Made by a program: the position numbers and the translations under genes. A DNA stretch of 64,000 bases, from assembly GCF_013396335.1 (NCBI RefSeq), contig NZ_JABWSY010000008.1, positions 62,001 to 126,000 of the forward strand, written 5' to 3'. Below, one piece after another: positions 1-8,199 of this stretch (within the stretch, counting starts at the first letter, position 1; each line of letters starts with the position of its first letter). Origin of the DNA: Bacillus sp. EB106-08-02-XG196. Its GTDB lineage: Bacteria > Bacillota > Bacilli > Bacillales > Cytobacillaceae. The notes beneath the pieces are model-generated. The model was not told the DNA's origin. It ran no database searches and worked only from the letters and a program-made list of their open reading frames with translations.

Positions 1-793
1 CCAAATGGAAAGTGATGCGTCGTTTCCCCATACGGCTCCAGTTGGTAATCGGTTCGTTCGCAAGTGTTGAATTGGGAACCGTGACAAGCGCTTGACTAAA
101 CGTTCGGATTTTTGTACTTCGGAAGTTAATATCTTCCACTGTCCCCTCCACGCTAGGGGTTAAAATCCACTCACCAATGGAAAAAGGCTTTTCAGTTACA
201 ATAACAATTCCACCGATCAGGTTTCCTACCGCTTCTTTTGCAGCTAAGGCAAACGCCAATCCGCCTAACCCAAGGCCTGCGACCAAACCATTTACGTCAT
301 AATCAAATTCCTGACCAACAATACTAATGCTAATGGCAATAAGGATGACACGAACCGTTCTTGATATAAACGGAAGAAGAATTAAATCAATCTTATTGTT
401 CATCTTTTGATTCACACTGACTAAAATCCCCGTAGAAGGCGAGGATAAATTAAACAATCCCCATGTAATTAAAACAATAACCATCGAACGCAAAAATTTT
501 AAAAATAACGCATTGTGCTGTTCGATAAAAGGAAAATAGTCCATAGCGAGATACAAGCCTAAAATAATGAACCCCCAGCCTAACGGACGTTCAAAACTCA
601 AACATATTTGTGTGAAAAAATCAGTTGGTGTTTTTCTAGACAATTTTAATATCAACTGAAAGACATACTTCGTAAAGAGGTTTCGAAAAAGAATAAATAA
701 AACCAAAATCCCGATAGAAATTCCTACATTTTTTAACATGTCATAGTCAATCCCTATCGGCAAAAAAGCCATGACAAACCTATCCAAAGACAT
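1..793 (-). CDS. MscS-family mechanosensitive channel (3' end outside window)
   Basis: The frame is open from an ATG at 793 to the window edge, so only the N-terminal ~264 residues are seen. It has several hydrophobic segments and then the pore-helix signature of small-conductance mechanosensitive channels: a Gly/Ala-rich stretch reading GLVAGLGLGGLAFALAAKEA, followed by VGNLIGGI. A beta-domain start follows (EKPFSIGEWI, VPNSTLANEPI). The family forms membrane channels that release solutes on hypo-osmotic shock. The gene stands alone, divergent from the small gene at 974. The family call is firm; which MscS paralogue it is cannot be said. Confidence 0.9.
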   Translation of the reverse strand, partial: MSLDRFVMAFLPIGIDYDMLKNVGISIGILVLFILFRNLFTKYVFQLILKLSRKTPTDFFTQICLSFERPLGWGFIILGLYLAMDYFPFIEQHNALFLKFLRSMVIVLITWGLFNLSSPSTGILVSVNQKMNNKIDLILLPFISRTVRVILIAISISIVGQEFDYDVNGLVAGLGLGGLAFALAAKEAVGNLIGGIVIVTEKPFSIGEWILTPSVEGTVEDINFRSTKIRTFSQALVTVPNSTLANEPITNWSRMGKRRITFHL

Positions 794-909
794 TCTAAAA
801 ATACCTTCTCTCTTTTATTGAATTCAAACCATTCCATCCAAATATAATAACTTCATAAACCGGATATTTGAATACAACAAAAGTCATAGATTTATTATTT
901 TTTTCAGCG

Positions 910-943
910 TTGACAGCCTTATTAATTAGCTGTGACATATAGT
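910..943 (+). promoter_or_regulatory. possible sigma-A promoter for the 70-aa gene
   Basis: A perfect -35 hexamer TTGACA lies at 910-915. A weak -10 (TGACAT) follows 17 bases later at 933-938. It lies about 35 bases before the RBS (AAGGTGG) of the gene at 974. Only the -35 is strong. Confidence 0.35.
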
Positions 944-973
944 AGTTAAAAGCCATTTTAAGGTGGTGTTATC

Positions 974-1186
974 ATGACCAGTATCCAGGATGTAAGTGAT
1001 GTCCTCTCCAGCCTTCCTCATCACCTGGCCAGAAAGTGGCTGGGCAACGACCTCATCAAAAAAACGATTGCAGTAAGCTATGATTATTGGTTAGAAGATA
1101 CCGGCATCCCCATGACCTTAGAGGAATTTGTGCTGCAGTATCTTGACCACTCTGAATATCTGGGTGAATTGTTTGCTGATGATTAG
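974..1186 (+). CDS. small acidic hypothetical protein, 70 aa
   Basis: The ATG is preceded by AAGGTGG at good spacing, and a rho-independent terminator follows the stop, so this looks like a real monocistronic gene. The product is soluble and acidic at its C-terminus (ends GELFADD), with no signal peptide or membrane segment. A Tyr/Trp-containing middle (SYDYWLEDTG) is the only distinctive stretch. I do not recognise the family and assign no function. Confidence 0.6.
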   Translation: MTSIQDVSDVLSSLPHHLARKWLGNDLIKKTIAVSYDYWLEDTGIPMTLEEFVLQYLDHSEYLGELFADD

Positions 1187-1197
1187 TTAAAATTGTA

Positions 1198-1226
1198 GGG
1201 GGAAATCCTGTGATTTCCCCCCTTCA
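1198..1226. terminator. intrinsic terminator between convergent genes
   Basis: GGGGGAAATC, loop CTGT, then GATTTCCCCCC: a 10-bp hairpin between the stops of the 974 (+) and 1235 (-) genes. The T tract is weak on both sides. Confidence 0.6.
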
Positions 1227-1234
1227 GCTCGATA

Positions 1235-1621
1235 TTAACATTCATAAAGTTCTATAGGTAACTCGTCCGGATCAGCAAAGAAGGTGAATTTCTTTTGAGT
1301 CCAGGGATCTATACGAATATCCTCCACTTCCACTTGCATGGTGGTTAGATGACGAACTACCTCTTCGATATCGTCTACTTCAAAGGCCAAATGTCTTAAA
1401 CCCGAAGCCTCCGGATAACTCGGCCGTGCTGGCGGGTTCGGAAACGAAAACAGCTCAATTTGATATTGGCCATTCACCTCGAGATCTAGTTTATAAGAGT
1501 CTCTTTCCTCTCGATACACTTCTCTTATTGGAGCAAGCCCTAAAATTCTTACATAAAAATCCTTTGATACTTCATAGTTAGAACAAATAACAGCAATATG
1601 GTGTATTTTCTTTAACTTCAT
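1235..1621 (-). CDS. VOC-superfamily (glyoxalase-like) metalloprotein, YaeR/SMU1112c type
   Basis: This 128-residue protein is one vicinal-oxygen-chelate domain. The start HHIAVICSNYE and the paired beta-alpha-beta halves are typical of the SMU1112c/YaeR subgroup, which resembles glyoxalase I. Expected metal ligands are visible at His8, Glu56 (QIELFSFP), His77 (LRHLAFEVDD) and Glu124 (PIELYEC). The substrate is unknown; family members bind a divalent metal. It is read leftward as a single gene from an ATG with AGAAGTG upstream. Two AATCAAACGTTTGATT-like palindromes lie 90-290 bases upstream and may regulate it. Confidence 0.85.
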   Translation of the reverse strand: MKLKKIHHIAVICSNYEVSKDFYVRILGLAPIREVYREERDSYKLDLEVNGQYQIELFSFPNPPARPSYPEASGLRHLAFEVDDIEEVVRHLTTMQVEVEDIRIDPWTQKKFTFFADPDELPIELYEC

Positions 1622-1708
1622 AGCTACACTTCTTTCATCTCGTTATTGAACTGCGCCTTAAATTCTAATGATTAGTATAACATTCGACTGTTTTCTACGA
1701 ACTCCTCC

Positions 1709-1728
1709 CTAATCAAACGTTTGATTAG
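1709..1728. promoter_or_regulatory. perfect 20-bp palindrome, TetR-type operator candidate
   Basis: CTAATCAAACGTTTGATTAG is perfectly self-complementary and lies 88 bases upstream of the VOC gene. A near copy is at 1891-1910 and a half-matching copy at 13634-13650. Size and symmetry suit a TetR-family operator; the cognate regulator is not known. Confidence 0.55.
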
Positions 1729-1890
1729 TTCTGGAATATTGACTTGTATATAACGTATTTTCTCATTTCCAAGGAAATTTTTTGTCGAATCCCTTGCTGG
1801 CTTTTCTCTGAAAATTCCACACTATCCCTGAAAAAAAATTAAATTCTCCCTTACTTAACATTCTTCTATCATTTTCCCTATACCAATATT

Positions 1891-1910
1891 CTAACCAAAC
1901 GTTTGATTAG
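1891..1910. promoter_or_regulatory. second copy of the AAACGTTT palindrome
   Basis: CTAACCAAACGTTTGATTAG differs by one base from the perfect palindrome at 1709. The two are 182 bp apart (start to start) in the otherwise gene-free stretch 1622-2137. I see nothing else there except a likely -10 (TATACT, minus strand, about 1675) for the VOC gene. Confidence 0.5.
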
Positions 1911-2137
1911 TTTTTGTTAAAATCCCTCTAAATCAATATTTCTCCACTCCTTTGCAGTAAAAAAGGTGTCGGTTTAATGTTTATTCATAGCTTAAGGCAA
2001 ACCTTCTATACAACTCAATGCCATGAAATTTTAACTCACTAAAATGAGCTAAATCCTTTTTTAAAAATTTATTTTCAAGGACCCTGTCCTTTTCGCCTAC
2101 TTTTCCATATATAAAGGGGTGAAAGGAGGTGATTACG

Positions 2138-2356
2138 ATGGCAAGAGCAATTATAGCAACGTCTAAGCTGCGTTTGGTGTTCCAGGTGGGGATGGAAGAT
2201 GACGGTAAACCGATTCTAAAGGCGAAAACTTTCAACAATATCCAAAAGTTAGCGACAGCTGACCAACTTCTACAAGCAGCACAAGCTGTTATCAATTTGT
2301 CCAATGATTCTCTCAACAGCATGGAGAGAGTCGACAGTTCTGAATTACTAGCGTAA
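2138..2356 (+). CDS. DUF1659 family protein, 72 aa
   Basis: A short soluble protein (starts MARAIIATSKLRLVFQ) with the DUF1659 pattern: a beta-strand N-terminus, GKPILKAKTFNNI, then ATADQLLQAAQAVINL. The start is set at 2138 because AAAGGAGGTG lies at ideal distance; an upstream in-frame GTG at 2129 overlaps that RBS. The function of DUF1659 is not known. The family is commonly found directly before a DUF2922 gene, as here, with 33 bases between them, so the two are probably co-transcribed. Confidence 0.85.
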   Translation: MARAIIATSKLRLVFQVGMEDDGKPILKAKTFNNIQKLATADQLLQAAQAVINLSNDSLNSMERVDSSELLA

Positions 2357-2389
2357 TGGGAAAATAACGGATAGGGGGAGGTGAATGAA

Positions 2390-2608
2390 ATGGCTAAAAC
2401 ATTAGAATTGGAGTTTGTGACAGAGTATGGGAAACCCGCTCGTTTATCAATCGAAAATCCGAAGGAACCGATTGATGGAACAGTGGTGAAGGCTGCGATG
2501 GAAGCAATGATCGCGTCTGGAGTTTTCACTTCTACTAATGGTAACTATGCTTCGGTTAAAGGAGCACGAGTAATTGACCGCAATGTAACAGAGTATGAAA
2601 TAGTTTAA
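2390..2608 (+). CDS. DUF2922 family protein, 72 aa
   Basis: A small protein with the DUF2922 pattern: LELEFVTEYGKPARLSIENPKEPIDG, split here into strand-turn-strand, then VVKAAMEAMIASGVF and a C-terminal strand with GARVIDRNVTEYEIV. The start at 2390 follows GGGGGAGGTG; the in-frame GTG at 2381 lies inside that RBS. It is the second gene of a pair with the DUF1659 gene and is followed by a hairpin terminator. The function of the family is undescribed; the paired small beta-rich proteins suggest they act together, which is inference. Confidence 0.85.
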   Translation: MAKTLELEFVTEYGKPARLSIENPKEPIDGTVVKAAMEAMIASGVFTSTNGNYASVKGARVIDRNVTEYEIV

Positions 2609-2617
2609 TAGAGTTCG

Positions 2618-2646
2618 AGGCCGGTTTCCAATGGAAGCCGGTCTTC
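2618..2646 (+). terminator. terminator of the DUF1659-DUF2922 pair
   Basis: A 12-bp stem (AGGCCGGTTTCC / GGAAGCCGGTCT, two wobble pairs) with a 3-nt loop begins 9 bases after the stop. It is followed by only a short T-rich stretch. Confidence 0.6.
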
Positions 2647-2654
2647 ATTATATT

Positions 2655-2693
2655 AAAAAAGGAGGTTTCTAATTTAATAGAACCCCTCCCTAA
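2655..2693 (-). terminator. terminator of the 2699 gene
   Basis: On the minus strand: GGAGGGGTTCT, loop, AGAAACCTCC, then TTTTTT. The same hairpin with near-identical sequence follows the paralogous gene at 14564, so it was duplicated with the gene. Confidence 0.75.
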
Positions 2694-2698
2694 CAAAG

Positions 2699-3313
2699 TT
2701 ACCAGCATCTACATTGGAATAAACAATTAATATTCCTGCATTGTCTGCGTTCACTGTAATCATGATCATTTTTTTGGTCTCCACAAGGATTACAAGAATC
2801 TTTTTTCATTTGATTATACTTGTTGGTTTGTTTATACGTACGGGTATAATCATTCTTTTTGCATCCACAATCATTATGCTTGTCATTCTCGTCCTGCTTT
2901 TTGCAATCATCCTGCCTGTCGTTTTTGTCTTGTTTTTTGCATCCGCAATCATTATGCTTGTCATTCTCGTCCTGCTTTTTACAATCATCATGCCTGTCGT
3001 TTTTGTCATGCTTTTTGCATCCGCAATCATCGTGCTTGTCATTCTTATCCTGCTTTTTGCAATCATCCTGCTTGTTGTCTTTGTCTTGTTTTTTACATCC
3101 GCAATCATCGTGCTTGTCATTCTTGTCCTGCTTTTTGCAATCATCCTGTTTGTTGTTTTTGTCTTGTTTGTTGCAGCCGCAATCATCGTGTTGGTCTTTT
3201 TTGTCTTGTTTATTACTATCTTCATGCTTGTCGTTTTGATCATGTTTTTCCTTGTTGTCATGCTTGTCTTTACCATGATGATGCTTATGATGATGTTTCT
3301 TCTTCCCTTTCAT
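2699..3313 (-). CDS. repetitive Lys/Asp/His/Cys-rich protein, possible spore-coat component
   Basis: The 204-residue product is extremely hydrophilic. It has a His-rich head (KKHHHKHHHGKDKHD), then about four and a half copies of a 26-residue (78-bp) unit. Each unit pairs a half ending DDCGC with a half ending DDC on a KKQDKNDK scaffold. The tail is Cys-rich (RRQCRNINCLFQCRCW). The ATG follows GGGAGTAGGAGA. A shorter paralogue at 14564 keeps the head and tail but almost none of the repeats, and even the upstream region and terminator are shared. Regular Cys and His suggest metal binding or disulfide cross-linking, as in spore-coat or crust proteins. That role is inference from composition; I recognise no named family. 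Confidence 0.65.
   Translation of the reverse strand: MKGKKKHHHKHHHGKDKHDNKEKHDQNDKHEDSNKQDKKDQHDDCGCNKQDKNNKQDDCKKQDKNDKHDDCGCKKQDKDNKQDDCKKQDKNDKHDDCGCKKHDKNDRHDDCKKQDENDKHNDCGCKKQDKNDRQDDCKKQDENDKHNDCGCKKNDYTRTYKQTNKYNQMKKDSCNPCGDQKNDHDYSERRQCRNINCLFQCRCW
2850..3210. repeat. 78-bp in-frame tandem repeat within the 2699 gene
   Basis: About 4.5 direct copies of a 78-bp unit encode the KKQDKNDKHDDCGC/KKQDKNDKQDDC blocks. Copies differ mainly at positions changing Lys/Glu, His/Gln and Asp/Asn. The array is in frame, so copy-number change keeps the protein readable. Confidence 0.8.
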
Positions 3314-3458
3314 TCTCCTACTCCCTTTCTTAACAAACCTTTTTATATAATTAGTTTATTAAGAATATGGAAAATGGTTTGGACGAACTACCCTCATTGA
3401 CAAAGCGTTTTTTCGCTGGCTTCTAAAAAGGGCACCTCGAGGAAAGGGGCATGGACCT

Positions 3459-4535
3459 TTAATACTCCATTAAAACATCAATGGTTTTTTGATTGATTTC
3501 ACCTAATCGCCAAAGTGCAATTTTAGTAATTCCCGCTTCTTTGGCAGCTTCAATCCACTTTTTTATTGTTCGGTAGTCCCCATACCATACGGTGTGCTTC
3601 ATTCCTGTATCGTCCACATACTCGAAGCTTAAACTTCCACTCTCCTCATCCCGCTCAGGAGGTTTACTGCTTAAAGTTGATAACGCGATTGCCTTTTCTT
3701 CTGTCAAAGAAGTGATTTTACCATCTTCTCGCCAATCAAAACCGCCAGCCGATAGTGCAATGTAATGCTTGCCTGAAAGATGGGATAATTTCTCCGCGAC
3801 ATTGGAGATTAAGGCTGGATCGGCTTTTGGACCTGGTCCACTATGTGTTCCGTACAAATTATAGGCCATCATCACATAAACAGGCCCTTCAGGAAAGTGG
3901 AGACTCTCAAGCGGTGCCTTCGTCTCTAGAACAATTCGCAGCTTCTTCCCTTTGTCCTCTAACGCGCTGTACAACTCTCTGTAAAAAGCAATCAAGTTGT
4001 TCCAATCGTTATCAGTGACTTTTTCATAATCAATCTCCACACCAGCAAGCTGATACAAATCTACCATTTCGATGATTTTATGAATGTGCTGGCTTCGACT
4101 TTCCTCTGATCCTACGAGCTGGCTAATTAGGTCGGGATCCTTTTGAACGGAAGTTCCATCAAGCTGAATCCGGTCATTAACGATCGTCATAAATACCTCA
4201 GAATCATCGATGGATTCCTTATATTTCGGAAGCATTTCCTTAAAATTATGGGTTAACAATAGCTCACCGTCATGATTAAAATAGGCGGCAAAGAGCTGCA
4301 GGCTCGTTAAACTTTTGGAAAGACCTTTTGCATCTTCAATCCCAGCTGGCCAATGCCAATCCACCAGCCACGCCGACAATTCAATTGGCACAGGTTCCTC
4401 TACCGGCAGCACTAGCTGCTTCTTTTCAGGTGCATTTTTTATCGACTTTAGAAAGAAGCAGGAACCCATCACAACCAGTAAAATAATAGAAGAAGTAAGC
4501 AAGTACCACTTTCTCTTTTCTTTATGCTTTGACAC
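3459..4535 (-). CDS. membrane-anchored GH18-family glycoside hydrolase
   Basis: A 358-residue protein with one N-terminal membrane segment (~11-29), so it probably faces outside, then a TIM-barrel GH18 domain. The family motif DxxDxDxE appears as LAGVEIDYEKV with Glu171 as the likely acid catalyst; YNLYGTHSGPGP and a C-terminal ALWRLG also fit the GH18 group that includes the spore-lytic enzyme YaaH. The start is GTG with GGGAGGAC 7 bases upstream. It is the last gene of a leftward four-gene operon with a GT2 synthase and two NodB proteins. I therefore infer that it trims the polymer the operon makes, as hydrolase domains do in poly-GlcNAc systems. A spore peptidoglycan role is the alternative. 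Confidence 0.8.
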   Translation of the reverse strand: MSKHKEKRKWYLLTSSIILLVVMGSCFFLKSIKNAPEKKQLVLPVEEPVPIELSAWLVDWHWPAGIEDAKGLSKSLTSLQLFAAYFNHDGELLLTHNFKEMLPKYKESIDDSEVFMTIVNDRIQLDGTSVQKDPDLISQLVGSEESRSQHIHKIIEMVDLYQLAGVEIDYEKVTDNDWNNLIAFYRELYSALEDKGKKLRIVLETKAPLESLHFPEGPVYVMMAYNLYGTHSGPGPKADPALISNVAEKLSHLSGKHYIALSAGGFDWREDGKITSLTEEKAIALSTLSSKPPERDEESGSLSFEYVDDTGMKHTVWYGDYRTIKKWIEAAKEAGITKIALWRLGEINQKTIDVLMEY

Positions 4536-4554
4536 TAAATGTCCTCCCTATATG

Positions 4555-6216
4555 TTAAAAGGTTGCGATTGTCCAATCGATTAGATCCTTCATTTCCTCA
4601 TCTACCAATTCAATTGCTTTTTGGACTCCTGAATTCGTATTAGAAAATAAAGTTTCTGAACTAGTGAACTCGACAATTTGGACATTGGTAAATACGCTAT
4701 CATATATGTCTTCTAGATCACCCAACTCATCCTCTTTTATCTCTCGGGGTTCCGAAGCCAATGCCAAACCACCGCTATCAAGCACGGCATCAAATGGCAG
4801 CTTTTCGAAAAGAGGTTTTTCATCCTGCCAAAGTGATAGCTGTTGATTGTTCAACTCAACGATAATTTCTTCCTTGTTTACTTCTACTCTTTTTAATATC
4901 TCTGCTTTATTGTTGGCCGACGTTTGAATGACGGAAAGTTCATTATTCTCAAGGACCAGCTTGAGATTTGTTCCCCTTTGCTGATTATACCGAAGATAGA
5001 TGGATTGCTTCCCTTCCGGAGTCCCTCCCACACGCAGGTTTATCCGGTAATTTGGGGTAGAATCGCTATCCCTTAAGAAAAGGAGACCTTCTTTTCCAGG
5101 AGGAGAGGTCAGAATCACTTTATTTTCTGCAAACTGAACAGCTCCACCTTGAAGCTTCCAATCCTTAGCAAGCTGCTCATCACCCGTCTCAAAGGTAACC
5201 TTTTGACCAGAATCTTCACGGATTTTCATCATTAAGGTGTTGGCAGACCAGTGCGGTTCTGGCTGAACTCTTGTCAGATTGTACTGATTTGAATCTAGAG
5301 CATTATAAGCTTGTCCTTCCCGATTAAAATGCAGCTTAAACATCGACTTTATGTTCTGATCATTTGCCTTTTCCACTAAGTTATTCATTCCGTTATAAAG
5401 CGAATTCGCATGCATAATCATATAGACATCAGGAATAAACCCAAGTTCCCTAGTATATGTTTTTTTCATCAAGTGGTAGTCAGTGTTAATCCGTTTTTCC
5501 ATTTCAGCTCTGTCTTCAACAGGGATTCCATTCTTATCACGCAGAAAATCCATTAAATAATGATTAGATTTCTCTATATTGAAAGCTTCAAAATCTGTTT
5601 CATCAATCCTATCAATAAAATATCCATCTTTATCATAGTTGTTAATATAGGTTAACCGGTATCCATTGCTTCCGATCTCCCAATATCCCGATTCTTTCAT
5701 TTTCAATAAATCTTTCGGCTGCAAAAGTTTATATTCCCTCTTACCCAATTTATTTGCATGGGTCAGAATCGTTGCCTTAAAATTAAACTTCTCCAACAGA
5801 GTCTGAGCAAGAATACTAGAATCGTTCCGTCCATCCTCAAAGGATAAGAATAACGCTTTATCTGGCAATGGTTCTCCCTTTTGATAAAAATTAATAATAT
5901 CCTGCTGCGAAACCGTTACATACCCATTGTCCTTTAGCACTTGAAGCTGTTCCTCCAGCTGCTTTTTGGCGATCAAGGTTTGACTTCCAGATGTGCTGAC
6001 ACCGAAATAGGACAAAGCGATAAACCCTTTTTTATTACTCCAGCTCGATTGCTCGAGTGCGGTATAACTTTCATGATTAAATGCAGCTTTAATCAAGAGT
6101 GATGCTAAAAAGAAGAGAAAGATCAATTGGAATGTGGTTCTTGTAGTCTTTTTCCTATCCTTCTTTTGATAATCAAGAGCGCTGGATTGCTTCTTTTTCA
6201 ACCTGCCAAACCTCAT
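4555..6216 (-). CDS. membrane-anchored NodB-like polysaccharide deacetylase with degenerate active site
   Basis: A protein of about 553 residues with one N-terminal membrane segment (~28-44) and a NodB-like domain at ~65-310. The remaining 240 residues form a beta-rich C-terminal region. Motif 1 is SFEDGRND instead of TFDDG, keeping one Asp. Motif 2, normally H(S/T)xxH, reads EIGSNGYRL and lacks both metal-binding His. It is therefore probably a poor or non-catalytic deacetylase, perhaps binding the polymer. The start was moved to the ATG at 6216, which follows GAGGGTAGG; the ATG at 6237 has no RBS. It lies 20 bases upstream of the GH18 gene and 41 bases after the synthase gene. Confidence 0.8.
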   Translation of the reverse strand: MRFGRLKKKQSSALDYQKKDRKKTTRTTFQLIFLFFLASLLIKAAFNHESYTALEQSSWSNKKGFIALSYFGVSTSGSQTLIAKKQLEEQLQVLKDNGYVTVSQQDIINFYQKGEPLPDKALFLSFEDGRNDSSILAQTLLEKFNFKATILTHANKLGKREYKLLQPKDLLKMKESGYWEIGSNGYRLTYINNYDKDGYFIDRIDETDFEAFNIEKSNHYLMDFLRDKNGIPVEDRAEMEKRINTDYHLMKKTYTRELGFIPDVYMIMHANSLYNGMNNLVEKANDQNIKSMFKLHFNREGQAYNALDSNQYNLTRVQPEPHWSANTLMMKIREDSGQKVTFETGDEQLAKDWKLQGGAVQFAENKVILTSPPGKEGLLFLRDSDSTPNYRINLRVGGTPEGKQSIYLRYNQQRGTNLKLVLENNELSVIQTSANNKAEILKRVEVNKEEIIVELNNQQLSLWQDEKPLFEKLPFDAVLDSGGLALASEPREIKEDELGDLEDIYDSVFTNVQIVEFTSSETLFSNTNSGVQKAIELVDEEMKDLIDWTIATF

Positions 6217-6257
6217 TTCCAACCTACCCTCTAACATTAATAAGTTTATAACCCGCT

Positions 6258-8153
6258 TTATAATGGAAGACTAAATCTCTTTTTATTTCTTAGTTTTCTA
6301 GCTTTTCTTTTTTCATCTGCTTCCATATCCTGCGGTGTCATTCTTGTTCCCCATGTTGACTTCCAAAAGGTAAACCAGGCAATCGGCATCTGCCATAACA
6401 AAACCAATTCATAATATAAGCAAAAAACAATACCGAATATCCATAAATTACTTCTACGGAACATGAGATGAGAAAAGCTCATAAGCAAAGACATTAACAA
6501 AAGCCCTAACAAAAAGGTCGTCGGGAATATCCCATGAACCAATGGAACATAAATAAGGTTATGAACCACAATGGCTGGAGCGGCAATCGGAACGAGTAAA
6601 CCAATATAAAAGAATAGTGACATCAAAGGTTCCTTGCGCCAGATAAACGAGGCAGCTCTTAATGACTCACGCAGCCATGACCGCTTCCACCTCATTTGCT
6701 GTTTCAAAAACACAGTTGTTTTTGAAGGCGCAATCGTCGAACAAATCGCACTATCCTGATAGCCAGTCCGGTGTGTCCGCAGGATATAGTTAGTCATACT
6801 GCGATCATCACCAAATGTTGCAGGGTGGCCAAAAAATTTCTGATTCAGCCAATCCTCCTTGTGCTTTAAGACAAGATCCTTTCGATAACAGGATAATGGC
6901 CCCGATAAACAAGTGACACTATCAAATATCGATTCTGCAGCCTTCATGACCCGAAAAGCAATATAATAACGTACCGTCTGAAGCTTTGTCAGTGTATTCG
7001 TATATTTATTTTCAACATCTGTTCGTCCCGCTACACCGCCCATTTTAGGATCCTGAAATGGCTGGACAATATTTATTATCGCTGTGGATTCTAAGAAACT
7101 ATCAGAATCTACAAATACGACTAAATCATGTTTGGCGATTTCAACCCCTTTTACTAAAGCTTCCCGTTTCCCTTTATTTTCAGGTAGTGCAAGCATGTGA
7201 ACACGTTCCACTGTTTTAAACCGTGCGGCTTCTTTATGTAATAAATCGATTGTCTGTTGGATCACCTTAACAGACTGGTCGGAAGAGCAATCATCGACAA
7301 CAATGACCTCTAATTTATCAATCGGATAATCCTGGTTGATACAGCTTTTGATCGTTCTACCAATCCATTCTTCTTCATTAAAACAGGGGATGACGATTGA
7401 AACACCTGGGGTAAAGTTGGAATTAATCGGGACATCCTTATAAAATGCACCAAATAAATATCTTGATAATAAAAAGACAGCCGCAATAATGCTATATAAA
7501 TAGAGGATAAAGTTGTATTTTAAATAGATGATGCTTTCTAGCCGCATGAGTAATACGAAAACTGTAACCATAAGGAGCAGGATACTTGCAATTGGCAGGG
7601 AATAACCCCAGCGTCTCTTTTTATGATAGACAAATAGAGGAATCGAAAATTCAAATGCCACCATCCATTTTTCTTTGCCTTCAACCTCTTGGATAAAGGT
7701 TCGAACAACCTTAGCATCCATTTTCACTTTCGACTCTAACCCCTCTGGAATAGTCCCTGGCGGTATGGTAAAACGGAGAAAATAGGTTTCCCCCTTTTCA
7801 AAGGTTGTTAGATTAGCTGGAACTTCTAACAGGACCCCGGTAACAGAAATATCGGCCACACGAACATGAATCTTTTGGTCTTTCGCCTTTTGATCTTTTG
7901 TAAGAATAGCAGGGAAATCAGCAACATACCTGGCACTAAAATCATTCTCATCCTTCGCATCCCTCACTACTCCACTAAGATCAGGGTGCTTACTCCCTCT
8001 TCGATCGGCTGATGTTCGTACAAAATCTGGATCTGGCACTTTCGATAGAAGTCGTCGATCAGGCTTGGTACCAGCCAGTACTTCAACCCTTTCCTTCTTA
8101 ATTTTTCTATGATTCATGGTATCCAACTCTAACCGATTCCTAATTTTCCCCAA
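6258..8153 (-). CDS. PilZ-like domain / processive GT2 glycosyltransferase
   Basis: Domains in order: a cytoplasmic N-terminal PilZ-like domain (~45-170) with the DxSxxG motif intact (DISVTG, 101-106); two membrane segments (~185-235); a family-2 transferase domain (~248-500); and C-terminal membrane segments. The catalytic set of processive synthases is complete: DDCSSD (287), DSD (349-351), GDD (448-450) and QQMRW (485-489). This is the layout of hyaluronan, poly-GlcNAc and cellulose synthases, which polymerise UDP-sugars while exporting the chain. The PilZ RxxxR arm is not evident, so c-di-GMP binding is uncertain. The listed start is TTG directly on GAAGGAG; an ATG at 8117 (619 aa) may be the true start. 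It is the core enzyme of the operon. Confidence 0.85.
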   Translation of the reverse strand: MGKIRNRLELDTMNHRKIKKERVEVLAGTKPDRRLLSKVPDPDFVRTSADRRGSKHPDLSGVVRDAKDENDFSARYVADFPAILTKDQKAKDQKIHVRVADISVTGVLLEVPANLTTFEKGETYFLRFTIPPGTIPEGLESKVKMDAKVVRTFIQEVEGKEKWMVAFEFSIPLFVYHKKRRWGYSLPIASILLLMVTVFVLLMRLESIIYLKYNFILYLYSIIAAVFLLSRYLFGAFYKDVPINSNFTPGVSIVIPCFNEEEWIGRTIKSCINQDYPIDKLEVIVVDDCSSDQSVKVIQQTIDLLHKEAARFKTVERVHMLALPENKGKREALVKGVEIAKHDLVVFVDSDSFLESTAIINIVQPFQDPKMGGVAGRTDVENKYTNTLTKLQTVRYYIAFRVMKAAESIFDSVTCLSGPLSCYRKDLVLKHKEDWLNQKFFGHPATFGDDRSMTNYILRTHRTGYQDSAICSTIAPSKTTVFLKQQMRWKRSWLRESLRAASFIWRKEPLMSLFFYIGLLVPIAAPAIVVHNLIYVPLVHGIFPTTFLLGLLLMSLLMSFSHLMFRRSNLWIFGIVFCLYYELVLLWQMPIAWFTFWKSTWGTRMTPQDMEADEKRKARKLRNKKRFSLPL

Positions 8154-8199
8154 CTCCTTCTCAGTGTGGTCTTTAACATAGCCAATGATTTAAAAAACG

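Noticed and set aside
1981..2529. 182-aa minus-strand frame antisense to the DUF1659/DUF2922 pair
   Set aside because: Both plus-strand genes have strong RBSs and known domain patterns; the antisense frame has no RBS or protein-like pattern.
2850..3210. CRISPR-like regular repeat
   Set aside because: The 78-bp units are contiguous and in frame without unique spacers; they are coding tandem repeats.
2741..3400. 219-aa plus-strand frame rich in Ile/Leu/Val/Phe opposite the repetitive gene
   Set aside because: It is the complement of the Lys/Asp/His repeats (AAR/GAY codons read as hydrophobic ones); it has no RBS, and the minus-strand gene has a paralogue, RBS and terminator.
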